Position numbers and translations under genes: made by a program. A stretch of DNA of 64,000 bases from Opisthorchis felineus (lineage: Eukaryota > Platyhelminthes > Trematoda > Opisthorchiida > Opisthorchiidae): assembly GCA_004794785.1 (NCBI GenBank), contig SJOL01009709.1, forward strand, positions 478,999-542,998. The letters are read 5' to 3'. The notes beneath the pieces are model-generated. The model saw nothing but the letters and a program-made list of their open reading frames with translations. It was not told the DNA's origin and ran no database searches. This document shows, piece by piece, positions 12,701-26,230 of this stretch (positions are counted from its first letter, which is position 1; each line of letters starts with the position of its first letter).

Positions 12701-15700
12701 TTTACAAACCTACCATCACCAGCAAGGTACCAGTGAGCACCTCGAGGTTTCTAAATCTGATGCAATTGAAACGGTACTCCAACTTCTGGGTTGACTACCA
12801 AAACCACCGTTTCACTGAAATCTGATGCCATAGGATTGACCAACAAGTCGCGTTTCAAAGTGGGACATTTTTATAAATCCGTACGCAGTATTGTCGGAGG
12901 ATTCGGGTGCCCATTCACAAATGAAAATAATAGTACACATCCCGTGGAGTTCCGCTCGTTCCTACATAAGACCGGGCAGTTCCATAGTTTTCATGATTCC
13001 TTCAGGATGAGACAGTTGTGCGCCAGTAAAATATCGCAACTAAATGATCTGACTTATGTTAAAGCCTTCAAGTTGTATCAGTCCGTACCGACACCCTATC
13101 TCACCAAGGCATGATGGGTGGTGGACATACGATGTGATATCACATAAGATATGACATGATAACCGATCGAACAGGGAAATACAGAACCCCAAGTGAAGAA
13201 ACATGTTATACAGCATTCTAATAAAACTCTCAGTAGGAACGATTTGAGTTCACTTGTATGCAGAACGTAGGGCACCCATATACCTCAGCCTTGAGCGCAT
13301 TGTACACATCATAGTAACGCAGAAGTGTAAGTGTAGCCGACATACGTGCGATTTACATTTTTAAACACAAGACGATGCTAGGATGCTCTGTTTCAGAAAC
13401 ATGAAAATTGGCACTTAAATAGGGAAACCGGCAAAATCATCGCGAAAATACAAGCCGGTAGAATGAAAAGACGGGATGACGCCCTCAATAATTTTACGCA
13501 CTAAAATGGGGCTTTCTTATGTCCCTGTGTCGATGAAGTGAGAGGAATATTCTGTGCCCGTACCGGAAAATAACAATCAATTCGCTCAACAGATACAAAT
13601 TCATCAATTTCATTGTCCCCTGATCAACTGTTGTGTGAACCTTCGAGTTACAGCACTCAAAAAGCAACAAATGCGGTCGAAGTTGGTGGATCACACGAGC
13701 TCGAAAAGTGTGCAGGAGTCATGGAAAGCGGCTGCTTCACAAATCATTAGATGGAACTTTCATTCACCTGAATAAAAGCGTACGAAAGACTTGAAGACTG
13801 AAACGTTCGAGTGCTAGTCCGACAGCATGACCCTATGAAAAAATTGTTTCACAACCAGATTGAAAGAAAGTTGCATCGCTTACAAAAGTTAATATACCTA
13901 AGTCGACTGTCGATGTGATTTGAAGCGCGATGATGATGTATATGAGCTTGTGAAACAATTACGACAGATGAACTGATCTAAGATCGTAATGGACAGCAAT
14001 ACTCCCATGTGATATTGTGATATCACCAAGATGCAATGTGCGAAGTGTATAAGAAACCTAACAGACTCAGCTGTATAGTCGTTATCGACACCAAAAATCT
14101 GCATGTGTTTTCGATCCTGTGCAGACATGCTAATTTACTTGCAGGGAAGCCTGATACGAGGATACGATAAAAGTAACAGGGAAACGGCCAAGTACTAGAC
14201 CATCCCGAGCATTATAATGTGCCTAAACCCACATTCACTAACACAAATAAAACGAAAACTGACAGCGGTAACACCGACAGACTAGCATCTGACGATCGGC
14301 CTGCAAATTCCCATCATCAGAAAGCCGAATTCTGACTTACTAATAAGCAGTCATGTCGTGGCATCACTTGAACATTTGCAACTAATCAAAGCAGTCGCCC
14401 TAAGCGATGAATGTTCAGATCTCTCGATCGGAATTCGTGATATCAGCTTATTTGTTGGATCGAAGCAAGGAAGGGCTGTACCGTACTTATTGAATTAATC
14501 CCATAGGTTAACTGCGCTTCACCAAATGAGGCTCAACACCAAATATTGAATACCCTCACCACTTACAGACCTTTCTTTATCAAAGACTGCGAGCTCAAAT
14601 CACCTTTAGAAGTCGTGAGATGCTCTAACAAGAAGGAAGTAGAAGAACAAAAAACATAGCAGGTCAACGTTAGAAACTATAACACCGGAAACCCCTAACA
14701 AAATGCGTATAAGTGCACATCTACACAACAGGGACCTTGGTGAGAGTCTGTCGATTAGCGTCCTGCCGGTCGATTGGTTTCATAATGCCAACACCACAAG
14801 AATGGAGGTTATGAAGACCCTTGTTCAGTTCAGTTTTGCTATTTCAACTGTTACACTGGAAACTTATTGTTCGGTGTAGTTCGCTAATTTGCAGAAATGA
14901 AAAGCCAATTACATTTCCGACTTGCATTTAGGTACGTGGAATTTTCGATGTTCTCCAACAAGAATCGTCGTCCTGTTGGGTGTTAAGGATCACGAAAACT
15001 GCTTGGAATTCGACATCCATCGGAACCAGTTTCACATCAAGCTCAATAGATCTATGGTAGTTGACTCGTAATAATCCGAACATTTTCGTAATTGTGCACA
15101 CATACAACCGGGCCCTGATTAGACTTCCGGAACCTGGATTTGGTGTTGACAGCCGTAGATTGTTGTTAGGGTAACAATGAATCGCACGAACCCAACCATT
15201 GCCACACACGAAGATGACAATGTTTGAGATATGGGAATGCATGATGGGAGATTATGAATAAACAGGGTTTGCAAGGAATCACAATCAAGAGTGGATTAAC
15301 TAATGACGTTGAGACTTTAAATACGGAAGAGTGTAGTAAAGAAGGACTAGTTAAGCGAGAGTCAAAACGTACAGCGAAGAACCGAAACTGAACCAAACGA
15401 GTGGTGAATTAGTTCGATAAATGAGGGGGAAGACAGCTACTTTCGAATAAATGAGTGTTGACGTGACTTGGAAAAAAGCGGATAAAAACCACGATTATAG
15501 ATTGTAGAAGGGTCATAATTCAAAAATAGCTCTCATACTGGGACGACGAAGTATTCATCTAAAACACTCAGCCTCGTATGAGACTGACCCAATCTCCTTC
15601 AAGTTGCAGCAACCATCCCAAACTTCACTTTCTCTGGTTATTTTTTTCTAAGTCCCATTCGAAATTCCTCCCAATTAACGAATCCTCCAGTTACCCTCGG

Positions 15701-16670
15701 TGTAGAGGTTATGGTCGTTATATTCGATGATGACTAGTGGTCCACAAGCTTGGGGAATTCTTGAAGGTATCATCGGTTCGCTAATCACTCAGTGTGGTGT
15801 ACCACAGGATGGATATATTTCGAAAATACTCATCATGGGGTCTTCGCGGTAAAATTTGGTCTAAGTAGGCTTTGGGAGGAACGCCGGACAAGCAAAACCT
15901 GAGTGGGAAATCCATCTTATACATCGATTATATTGTATATTTTCAGGTTTTCGCAATTGATATGGGGATGCATTAAAATGTCATCATCATCAGATATTAT
16001 CTGTAAATAATGTGTGGTGGTTTTAGTTCATCAATGAATGACAGGATTGACGGTTTTAGTCATTATTTGTAGCTCTAAGCGCAGTCGTGTAGACCCAAGT
16101 TGAAAGCACGTGTCTAACGGATGACTGATTTTTCGAACAATTTAAGGGTGTCAACGCAAGCAAACCTAGAAATAACTGGGAGCGAATGGCCACATTGCAC
16201 ACACGAACAAAGTCAACATGTCTTCGAAATCTGTCAAGAATAGAAGGTTTGGAACCTGTGGGAACCGATGATATACGAATGATTTCGAATATGGGACTAT
16301 TACGAAGCAGCGCAAAGGCTCTCGCGATCTAGCTGGGAAAACATGCAACGGAACTAATTACGATTCACTGATAGAACCATATGGATGAACCTTCTGAGTT
16401 GCACTGGTTAATTCAAATGTCGAGTAAAATAACTAAGCAATGTAGAATGTTGGTCCGCTACATCAAAGTATAGACTGTACTCTAACCAAGGCATCCATGT
16501 GTGGGTCGTGCTGCCCGTGAGTCTCATATGTTTACTCGGACACATTGTTCACAGTTCCCGGATCACATGTTTTAAAACAGCCCTTTCGTAGTCGCATGCT
16601 GACGTAAGATTAAGTTTTAGGTAGGTGGAAACAGTGGTTTTACAGCAACGTGAGTGCGTACTCAAGTGCG

Positions 16671-16760
16671 CACTGACGACATCTCCTCTAACGGAAACGA
16701 AACGTTAGCAAGCTAACCGCATAGCTCGGCGAACAGATCGACGACCACCTGGTCAACTAC
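16671..16760 (+). repeat. Dispersed repeat, copy 1 (GAAACGTT-type end)
   Basis: The stretch reads TGACGACATCTCCTC, then GAAACGAAACGTTAGCAAGC, then AGCTCGGCGAACAG. The same order of short blocks occurs at 17000-17075 and, more diverged, at 23830-23910. The end of the Penelope-like element near 21.2 kb also carries a TGACGA...GCGAAACGTTGC pattern, so these may be 3' ends of Penelope-like or related retroelements. That assignment is inference. Confidence 0.5.
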
Positions 16761-16999
16761 TAGTAAACGCACCCAAGCCACCAATATTCCGAAACGTTGA
16801 CAGAAGGAATTGCCTCAAACTTTTACTCCTGGCCCCAATATCCCGACTGGGACCACAACAGTGCAACATTCGAATCGACCTCTTTGTTGGCTGTGTATCG
16901 GGTTTGTGTCCCATTTAACCAAACAACCAGGTGTCAGACAAGCCCAGAAAACTACATAAAGCCAAACGGGCAAGGAGAAATCCCCCATCCAACCACGTA

Positions 17000-17075
17000 C
17001 TGGTGACGTCTCCTCGATTGGGGACAAAAGGTTTTCAAGCTGATTAGCAAGCTCGGTGAACGGCCAGCTGATCAA
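17000..17075 (+). repeat. Dispersed repeat, copy 2
   Basis: It reads CTGGTGACGTCTCCTCGATT, then GGGGACAAAAGG, then TAGCAAGCTCGGTGAACGGC. This is the same block order as copy 1, about 330 bases downstream and in the same orientation. The 16797-17006 open stretch just upstream (for example WPQYPDWDHNSATFESTS) may be coding remnant of the element that ends here; I do not recognise it. Confidence 0.5.
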
Positions 17076-19834
17076 CCACCACCACCACTCTGACAGTTAT
17101 ACTGCAACCACTTCAACAGATGTCATTCTGGAATGCCAAAACTACATAAGTACGTATTGAGTGGAAAGTGGAGTAATAAATACCATCAGCAAACTACCAC
17201 TATGAGAATCTTAAGCTTCAACCGAAACCAACTACTCGAGTGCGTAGTGAAGGCATTATGGGGACGCCATTAAATAGATTATGCAACAAAGGAGCTCTGT
17301 TCGAGTGACATGCATCCTTGAAGTCATCCAAGATGAGGTGGTCATTGGAAAGTGCTGAAGTTTAAGGTATAATGATAAACACCAGATGGTGCGTTTTCTA
17401 AACCCAGAACGCACTATTTCTAAGTTCCAGAAACCAATGTATTTGGTTCAAAATGACATGAAAGGTAATAAAATCCACGCGACCAGACATACGATTCTGG
17501 TTCCTGGACTGCTATACCTTCAGTCACTTCAAGTGGGTTTGGTGGGCTACCAACAAAAGTTGTTGCTTACGAAACTCCGACTGCAAACAGTTGGTTATGA
17601 AAGCATCGTTGTCGAACGTAGCTGTAAGTGTGTTAACCGGCAGAATGTGATAAAAACAACAACAGTGTACCGTGGATACTGTACATTTTTTGCAAAGAAA
17701 GAACGTTTGTGTCTAAAAGACGAATACACGTTTCCTTATAAAGTTCAATCAGGTTAACAAAAGCAAGTGAATACAACGTGGTCCCTGTAAACAACTTGTT
17801 CCAGTACACAATCTTCCGGGATGGGGACCAGACATAAACCTTATCAACAGTTGCACACACTTCGTTATCCTGGTGTATCAAAGCCAATGCCGAGCCTGTA
17901 TTCCAAAGCAGGTACGCACAGTGTTTAAATTACGACCCTATGCTTCACAGCTGTTTCCACATACTCTCACTCTTCTATTTACCACCTATCGTTTTCCTCG
18001 GTGTTACTGAACTCAGCAGCTCTACAAATACTGCACTACGCTCCGCTGTGCGTACTATGTACTTACGCGAAACGTGGGAGGAAAAACGTCTACTACCAGC
18101 ATATTGTCGAGGAAGATAGATCAATACCTCGAACCGCTAACAGGATATTATCAAGATCGGATCGCGATAGCTTGCCAGCCAAATTAGCGACCACGTCGAA
18201 ACTCAAGTTGTTCAAGCCAGTAGATTACGTTGTTGAGCTCCATCAAAAACAGCAAGCAATTAATTACAGCTAGAGAATGATCCATCCCATTTGCTAATTC
18301 AAGTGCGAACTCTCGAACTTCATACTGATTCGCGGTGATTAACGGATGGGCACTAATGTACTTTTCGATGTTGCACCCTGTAGTTTTGTCTCCTTCTGTG
18401 ATTCATTGAAAATTAGCTTTGTTTGTAACAGCCGTTCTCAATAAGACATTCGCAGCATTACCTAAAGAAATCCCAAGACTCAGGCGTGCTAAAGGGGCTT
18501 CATAGGTATCTGAGGCATAAAGCGAAACCAACGAAACTAGGACAAAAGTTTCGTTTTCAGTGTACGCAGCAAAATTACTGTCACATTGGTGAATTCCGTG
18601 GAGAAATCGAATAGACCCAACAGCCGCGTAGGAAAAATACATAAAGCCATTGAAGGGAGCATTAGTGAACTGAAACGAAAATACGTTTAATTAACAAGCC
18701 GGTTACAAACCCTATTCGCAACCGAATCCCGAGACCCGAATACCATGAAGAAGAAACTCGCAATCTAGCTAAACTCTCTGCAGCATGCTCGAATTTCTCC
18801 GCTATGCTACCAAGGACTGGACAACGTCTTTTCTCAGGCGGACAATAACAGTTGGGATCATGTGCCATAGCAGTACGTGGCGTGCGCATGTCTGCGGAAT
18901 TCGACCAACTGCACGAATACGTCGTGTAGAGTGCAATGCATTAATATGTAATATGATTATGAAGTCCACATAGTTCCAAAGAATGACCCACTCTTATAAA
19001 CCCCAGTGGCCATCATGTAAAGGTACATACTGCTGGGCCTAATTGAGCTTCAGCAGTTTTCAGTAGAGGTCGAGTAACGCGTGCTCATGTCACAGAAGAA
19101 CCCGCTCTCTGAAGTGTACTCTGGCTACAACTGGACCGTCCACCAATGGTACCATCCAGACTGTCATTGATCACAGATACATCAATCAGACACATAATTT
19201 CCAAAGCAACTTGTGATGTTAAGTAGCCAATGTCATATTAGAATGCTCATCGATCCTCACGGAAACCCAACCGGGTGGGGGGGGCTCGGGATTTCCTGAA
19301 TGTTAATGATAAACATGTAGGTGGAACCGAAAAACTCAATTACACAAGACTTTTCGTCCCCATTCGGACTCGACAAGTGCACATAGAGTGACCTAACATG
19401 CGACTATTTGGATAGCATTTTCAGACGACTTCCCACCTGAAGAGTCTCGCTAGGGACGAAATAGTTTTTGTGATTAACGTTTCTAGTCTTGTCACGCTAA
19501 TGAAAATTGGTTTTCAGTTACAGGTTCCAACCGAAGCGATTAAACAGTCATTTCTGTGATGAATATTTAACGAGTAACTCAAGCGTTCGATACGTCAACA
19601 AACAAATCAGCCCACCGAGGATTATCTATTGGAATTGACGCCAATAGTGATCCTCAGAAGCAAACATAAAAATGGTCCCAGCTACAAACAGCGGGAACGA
19701 CGACGACCTACGCATACAAATTCAATCTGGCCAGTGGTCGTAGCACCCTCAGTAGTTTGCTACTCTGAAAATAAGGAGTAAACGGAGTCTGTTGCCTAAC
19801 ATAGCCTCGAAAACAAGTTAGAACAACTTTCCCA

Positions 19835-20290
19835 ATGTACACAAACATCCCGAGGGCGGATGCTTTGGAGATAACCAAGAAGTTGTTACCGGCGAACACG
19901 ACTGTTAAGGAACGGACACAGCTCTCGGTCGATGAAATAGTTGAGAGCGTAAGAATGTGTTTGAATCTCGATCAGTTTGTCTTTGACACCACTGTTTACT
20001 CACAAGAACAAGGTCTTGCAATGGGATCTCCAGTGTCCCCAGTTTTAGCTAATATTTATATGGAGGACATTGAACAAATGGTCATGGCCGGATATCACCA
20101 TCCGCCCAAAATATTTTGGCGTTATGTTGACGATACCTTTGTTGTAATCAAACGTGATAAAATGAACACCCTCCACGACTATCTCATTAATTTAAATCCT
20201 CACATCAAGTTTAGCATGGAGATAGAGTCGACCGAGGGCACACTACCCTTCCTGGACTGTAGTGGAAAATTAATAAAATATAATAAATAA
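19835..20290 (+). pseudogene. Penelope-like element reverse transcriptase, partial
   Basis: An open stretch of about 150 codons with clear Penelope-type RT motifs in order: MYTNIPRADAL near the start, QGLAMGSPVSPVLANIY about a third of the way through, the catalytic WRYVDDTF, and LPFLDC near the end. Penelope-like elements copy RNA into DNA and are a retroelement class separate from LINEs and LTR elements. A full protein has several hundred residues; the N-terminal part upstream of MYTNIP is not readable here. The frame ends at 20290 in an A/T-rich insert, and the matching GIY-YIG endonuclease segment follows at 20430. The catalytic YVDD is intact, but the copy as a whole is broken and presumably inactive. 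It sits inside an intron of the furin-like gene, on the opposite strand. Confidence 0.92.
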
Positions 20291-20345
20291 ATAATTAATA
20301 AATAATAAGAATAAATAACAATAATACTAAATTAATAAATTAATT
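20270..20345. repeat. A/T-only insert inside the Penelope-like element
   Basis: About 75 bases made almost entirely of AATA, AATTA and AATAA units separate the RT and GIY-YIG parts of the element. Other members of the class have ordinary coding sequence here, so this looks like a secondary insertion or an expanded simple repeat. It puts a stop at the end of the RT frame. Confidence 0.75.
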
Positions 20346-20429
20346 AAAATTAGCCAACATTCGAGTAGCTTTCAAGAATGGAAGAACGCTACGCTCAGTT
20401 TGGGTGCAATTGAAAGATCTTCTCCAGGT

Positions 20430-20705
20430 TGAAATGACTACGGACTGGTGTATAAAATTAAATGCAACGATTGCATTAAGGTTTACATAGGACAAACTGC
20501 TAAGGAATGGCACACCAGAATTCGTGAGCATATAAGGAGGATAAACAAACCCCCGAGGAATGCGGAAGAATACGAAACGCTGGTCAAAGACTCAGCGATG
20601 GCGATACATGCGTTAGCCATAGAATTGATCTGGAGAATGTGTACGTTTTAGGACGGGGACTGCGATTCACACCACAGCGGCTGATAGCCGAGGCGGTGAA
20701 ATAGA
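20430..20705 (+). pseudogene. Penelope-like element GIY-YIG endonuclease domain, frameshifted
   Basis: The frame from 20448 reads VYKIKCNDCIKVYIGQTAKE followed by a TRIREH block, which is the GIY-YIG nuclease core (Y...YIG, then the catalytic Arg helix). In Penelope-like elements this domain follows the RT and nicks the target DNA. Near 20615 the frame shifts: the continuation IDLENVYVLGRGLRFTPQRL is in a neighbouring frame and ends at a TAG near 20705. Together with 19835-20290 it forms one element in the plus orientation. Its 3' end may reach about 21240, where a GAAACGTTGC block resembles the dispersed repeats at 16.7, 17.0 and 23.8 kb. Confidence 0.9.
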
Positions 20706-23432
20706 ATCGTGAATAGAATCGAGGGTGGGACTGGTGAGCGTATGGAAAGCGGTCTTAGATAAGCCGAGTTAACACGTGAATGTGTGGTTGTCAATGCATG
20801 TAGAATAATTAGCAAAAACAGGGGGTGGAAATCCCAACCCGACCAAAGTTCACAGAATCCCTCTTCCTTAGATAACTATCGTAACACTAGCTCATCTACA
20901 CAGACGGAAGAAAAGTGCAAACGACGTTCAAGAGGGATCATCACGTGAACTGAACCGGAAGAACTAGACCCTTGAAAACATCATATACGAGAGATTCAGC
21001 TGGGTTCCAGGGGAGTCACCCGCAAACCAGTTTGCAAACGAGTGTATTTCGCTAACTAGACCCTAAGCTATATCCAAACCCACATAGGTTTTCCACCGGC
21101 TTGATGACCTACCCTAACACACAAAATCCCTTGGTTTGACTTTGCCGATTGGTTGTTCTTCCGCCTTAAATCTCGACCAACCTCGTAACCTAGACACTTG
21201 GCCTGACGAAGTTTTTGTGTCAAAAGCGAAACGTTGCCCAGCGATAAATCTACCGATTGTTCACAAATTTTTCCGAAAACGATGACTACTCAATCGGTTC
21301 CAAGCGTTTTCCAACCGATTGAACTTCCTCTCTTGTGTCAACATCTTAAGAGGAGACAGTCCTCTTAAACCTACGGGAGAAAAGCCCGGGAAACGAAGTC
21401 CTATATCACCATCACTAGAAAAAATCATTGGCGCCAACCTCTCTCTTAAAAGTTTTTGAGACCTTCCTAAGCAGCCTAGAACGTCCAACACGTGACAGTA
21501 GCATTTTTATTGTTGTTGTAAAGCACCCACTTGATACATCTCAGCCTCAGATAAAAGTATTCATTCGTAACCAGTCTCCGTTGACCTACTGGTTCTATTT
21601 GTCCAATGCGATGGAATCAATACAATTAACATGGTCAGTAGATACGATGTAGCCATACTAAGCACACTGAACCCCAGTCACGCCCTGTGAGTGACTGAGT
21701 AAATGCATATCGCGAATGATGATACTGCACTAACACAGTGGATGAATAAACTGTAATTATAATGTGCCACCAAACCTGCCATTATAGACAACTCGTGCAA
21801 GCGCAGGACATATTATGGTACCAGAGTATACACTTTTCCAGGGACCCAAGTACCCCTTGCGAAGATGAGAATCGCTGGCGGAAACGATGCCAGAACCAGA
21901 GCCAGATCAATAACCAGTGGTGCAAACACTGTCATGGTAAATTCACGACTTCTGGAAATGCAGGGCCCGAACACCCATGACCAAAAGCACGTTCGCGAAC
22001 TCGTCTTTGTTCCTTTAGCTGTCAAACATTGGGTTCACCTACATGAGATGGCATGAACGGTATACGAATCGGTGTGGGGAACAAAGATGCTACGGTGATT
22101 TCATATACACCGGAGACACCATAGGTTCAAAAGTGCGGAAGTAATAAACAAAAAATGCACTGCATAGGAATCGTCGTTAGTCGGTTTTCGCACAAAATGA
22201 TAAACTTGAGGGGAGAAAATAATAGTCTAACTTCACTTCCAACTGTAGTGCATCAAGACTACTGGGTCACTGGCTTGTTCCGACAGAAAACCGCTGGAAA
22301 CCAAGAGAGCTTACTTTGAAAGAACCAAACAGAGAGGGGAGTTTAATCGAAGAGCTCATCGTCAAAATGTGTTGAGATTTAATGTTCAGTGACAAAAAGG
22401 AAGCTAAAATCACTCCTCGAGACAGTGTCTGGATTGGGCGATGTACGCTTGGGTTTTCAAATCACGAATGGCGACAGAGTAACTCAGCCGTAATGATCGG
22501 TAGATTAAACGAAAGATGGAAGTATTTTTCGTGAAAAACGTCGGTTATCTATGTTGGAATGGAACGTAGCCAGTAAGTCGTACGAGCATCTAATCCCTAA
22601 CCCATTTTAGAAGGGAATTAATTCTTACGTCCAGAAGATCCGATCTACTTGATACAAAGCACTTAGCACTGAGTGCACCTCAGTATATCACCGGAAAAAC
22701 GCAACGACGTAACCCACGGTGGCGAGATTGAATCAGGCAACTAGAAGACTAATATATTATTTCGTTCACTGGGGAAACACCTCCATTAACGAGAGGCTAG
22801 CGATTTTTCGCACTGCAATCCCTCTTCGAGGAAAAGAACCATCTTGCACCCAAGACGGAACTCTTTCTAGCCCCTCAAATGACTTGTTCATTCCCCAAGA
22901 CAAAAACACACTATCTATCAATCACCTCGGTTTATCAGCTATGAAATATCTTACAAGGATTCGTTAGTTCCAACTGCTACAGTGTGGAGATTAAAAAACG
23001 GGTGAGATAGAGTCGGGAATTGGAGGCGATAATATACTCAGTCAGTTGATGTTGAATCATCCTGCTTGTCCCATGAAGCAGGAAGGAGGCTACACGTTGA
23101 AGCAGTAATACAAGAGCGCCAATGTAGAACATTTCGAAATAGGCCGTAGTTAATGTATCATCTCAGTTTGACTGAAGGAGGAAAGTGGTCACAAGAATTG
23201 TGGCCAATGAAGCAAGGTCATCTGATCAATATGGGGTTTTGATTAACATAGTGTTGGTTTTAGAAGAGTTGAGCTTACTTATCGGAAACGTTGGTTTATC
23301 ACAGATGTCGGTTTTACGGTCACCGTGCAACAAAGTCCACCTCATAAGTGATCTTCATAGTTCGTGACATTTGCAGAATAACTTTCTGCTTGCAAATACC
23401 GAGCTACGTATAAGTGACTAGAACTGTCCGCA

Positions 23433-23545
23433 AAATACACTTATTTGCAAACTAATTTGTTCTTAACGAATTCCAGCAGAAACTCTCGTTTACAATTCAA
23501 CACATTCAGCACATCCAACTGGATGTGCTGCACAAAGCCCCGCCC
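23433..23545. repeat. Dispersed repeat with hairpin, shared with 37362-37470
   Basis: The stretch shares ATACACTTATTTG and a TGTGCTGCACAAAG block, in the same order and similar spacing, with 37362-37470. Positions 23508-23531 form an 11-bp perfect inverted repeat, CAGCACATCCA and its complement, with only two bases between. The element type is unknown to me. Confidence 0.55.
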
Positions 23546-23829
23546 CCGTGTTGCGATTGGGATGACATTCGAAATATCCAAAGACGGAACACGCTACTCA
23601 TAAGGCTGCTGAAAACTCTTCAATTGCCCACGGTGGATGCAGTCAGGATGGCATTAGTATCGTTTTTGTTATCTTAGTCGCATACTTAGTGTAGCATACT
23701 TTAGTGTAGAATTACAAATGAAGCAATTCTCAGCGCCAAAGTAGCTGTAAAGAGTGCATGTAATCCATAATGGGGCCGAGATAAATCCACAGACACATAT
23801 GGCCACCACAACCACTACGAACAACAGCC

Positions 23830-23910
23830 CACTGGTGATGTCATCTCGACTGGCGACTAGACGTTTGTAGCCCAGCCGCTAACCTCAACTAACAAGGCAA
23901 CAACCACTCC
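23830..23910 (+). repeat. Dispersed repeat, copy 3 (diverged)
   Basis: It reads CACTGGTGATGTCATCTCGA, then GGCGACTAGACGTTTG and ACAAGGCAACAACC. The blocks align with the copies at 16671 and 17000 but with more changes. The assignment rests on block order only. Confidence 0.4.
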
Positions 23911-25839
23911 AAAGCCTTCTTTCGCATGTTTCAAAAGAATGTGAAATTTTCTATCAATTGATGCATACTACTTAATAAATCCAATGTGAAGCCGTCAAAT
24001 TACAGTCAACATGTATTGCAGTCAGAACTGAGCGCAGTCCGTCAATTTGGTCGTTGTTCTACCGTTAATCCGAGCAGCGTTCCAGTATATGCGTCCATTT
24101 TGTATGTTCAAAAGCAAAGCTGCAACAAATCATGCACGCATCCTTTATTGAATTGTAAGAACGTACAGTAAACTAGGTTGAAACGGTCGAGTGAGGCCTA
24201 CATGTCCTGAGACTGGCGTTCCAACGGTCAAGCAGGCGTTCACCAAAAAGGCAAAGCGAAACGCATGACATTAAATTGCTTTAAATGCCGCCCAAACTTG
24301 CTAGGCTACTTCGATGGCTGCAAGTGCTGGAATTTCGTAAAATGCTCACCGATGATGATTCCCAATAAAGATGAAACAGCTGCATAGTGCTTCTCAGCAT
24401 AGATTGGCTTCACTCAAAGGACGAAATTTCCAGTAAAAATTCCAAAATCTCCTCATACTACAAACGATCATTGAAAACCGGAGTTGGTTCCAGTGATACT
24501 TGCAATCTGATGCAGATTTATGCACTTCATTGACGATCTTCCCATTGTGGTGGCCCCGTGAATCCTAAGGACAGATGCTAGTTCTTGTGTTTAAGCACAC
24601 TCATTCACTATTCGACATGCCCTACGTCTTGCGGAAAAATAAAAAAATAATTTAAACACCGATATGGAGTAGAAGCGGTCCGGACGAAACAATTTCGCGG
24701 GTCGAGTCCGACACACAGGGCTGCAGTTCGAACATCTCGTCTCTGATGTCTGATTCACAGAAAGAGATGACGAAAGAGATGAGCGAATTTTTCAAATCCA
24801 CCTGGTTCTGGGTCTCGAAAAACATTGGACCGTACCCAGAGTCAAGTAAAACTAGGCTAACAAAGGCCTGCAGTCGCGTGAGATTACAGAGCATCAATAA
24901 CATAGGTCACCTAAATACGTGGCTTTCTTCTGTCATATGGTGGGTTGGAAGTTTTGGGTTCTGTGATTGTTATGCCGGTTTAGAGTCAAGCACCAATATC
25001 CATCGTAAACACAGATTAACTTCTTGATCCCTGCAAAATCGTTTGCATCCGAATTCACGACGTCAACTAATGAAAAGAATCAATGGGCCGTGGTCAAGCC
25101 CTGGACGCTCCACACGCCGTTTGTTCTTTTACTTTTGTTTGTTTGTGTTTGTCGCTTCCGTATCTTGCCGGCTACTAATGCGACTTTCGAATTACCATCA
25201 GTACCACCACACACCATGACAAACTCACAATCCTACTCCGCTACCTGTGTAAGCCCATATCCTTAAGGTCCATGGAAAAATTTTCCAACAGGCTTACAAA
25301 GTAAAGAACGACCTACAGTATGGACAGTTGCTATTTTTAAGAAATTTAGAACTGTGTAATTACTTAGCTCCACATCAGTCGTGATTAAGGTGAACAGGTG
25401 TCGAAAAGAACGGGCGTCACACTAGCTATTCAGGTTACAGTTTTTAGGGACTTCACCCCGTAAAAAAGCACACTAGTCCCTACCTATAGATAAACCGATC
25501 AGACGCAGCAACTGTAAGTTATTTCACCGTCACCATAGCTAACCTAACTAACGGTGACAATTCACAGCCAAAATGTTCTATTACAATGGTGGTGTTCGAC
25601 GTGAAGGGTGTAAAAGTCCCACGCCACCATTGGTTGAAGCGTGAGTGCATGACTGAAGTAAAAGTTGTTAAAGAGTATACTCGGGACAACAAAATACTCG
25701 CTGAACAACAATAGGTCATTGCCAATTCTGTAAGCAATATATCTTGCAGTCTAAAATGCTAATTGCCTAACAGGTGTTGGAAACAATTCAAATGGTGGCC
25801 ACTACAACAAGAACAACAGACGCGACAGTAGAAGTGGGG

Positions 25840-26230
25840 TGGAGAAATAGAGATGTTAAGGGAGCCGAGCAACAATGCGCGAATGACAGTCATCGTTGCA
25901 GCCGTTCACCCATCGCAGGAAACGTGATGAAACGCGCCAGGTAGGCGAAAACAAAATATGAAAGACGGACGCCGACAGTCGCCAAAGCGAAGCCGGAAGT
26001 TGTCGACGCGACCGTGTCTATATGTCTGCAGGTGAACAGATGCGTATGTGCGGAAAGTGGGAAAGCTATTTCGCTTGCTGATACAAAACGAGGTAGGCGA
26101 TTGATATCTATACCGTTCGTATGGTAGCCTGATTAAGACAGAAACGCGAACGGCCGCTTACCTTTCGTTAGCCTGAGCGTACCGCGACAAGTGGCAGTGC
26201 GCCCATACAGCGTAATCGACTAGATGTGCG
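25840..26230. other. CpG-rich patch inside an A/T-rich intron
   Basis: CpG dinucleotides are visibly denser here than in the surroundings (for example GACGGACGCCGACAGTCGCC and GAACGGCCGCTTACC). No open frame or domain stands out. It could be a young or unmethylated insertion, a repeat or a regulatory patch; the sequence alone does not decide. Confidence 0.35.

Noticed and set aside
22140..22235. Minus-strand VYHFVRKPTNDD after a good acceptor, as the missing prodomain exon
   Set aside because: It would need a phase-1 junction while the preceding exon ends in phase 0, and no KRS-type or HTRL-type residues follow.
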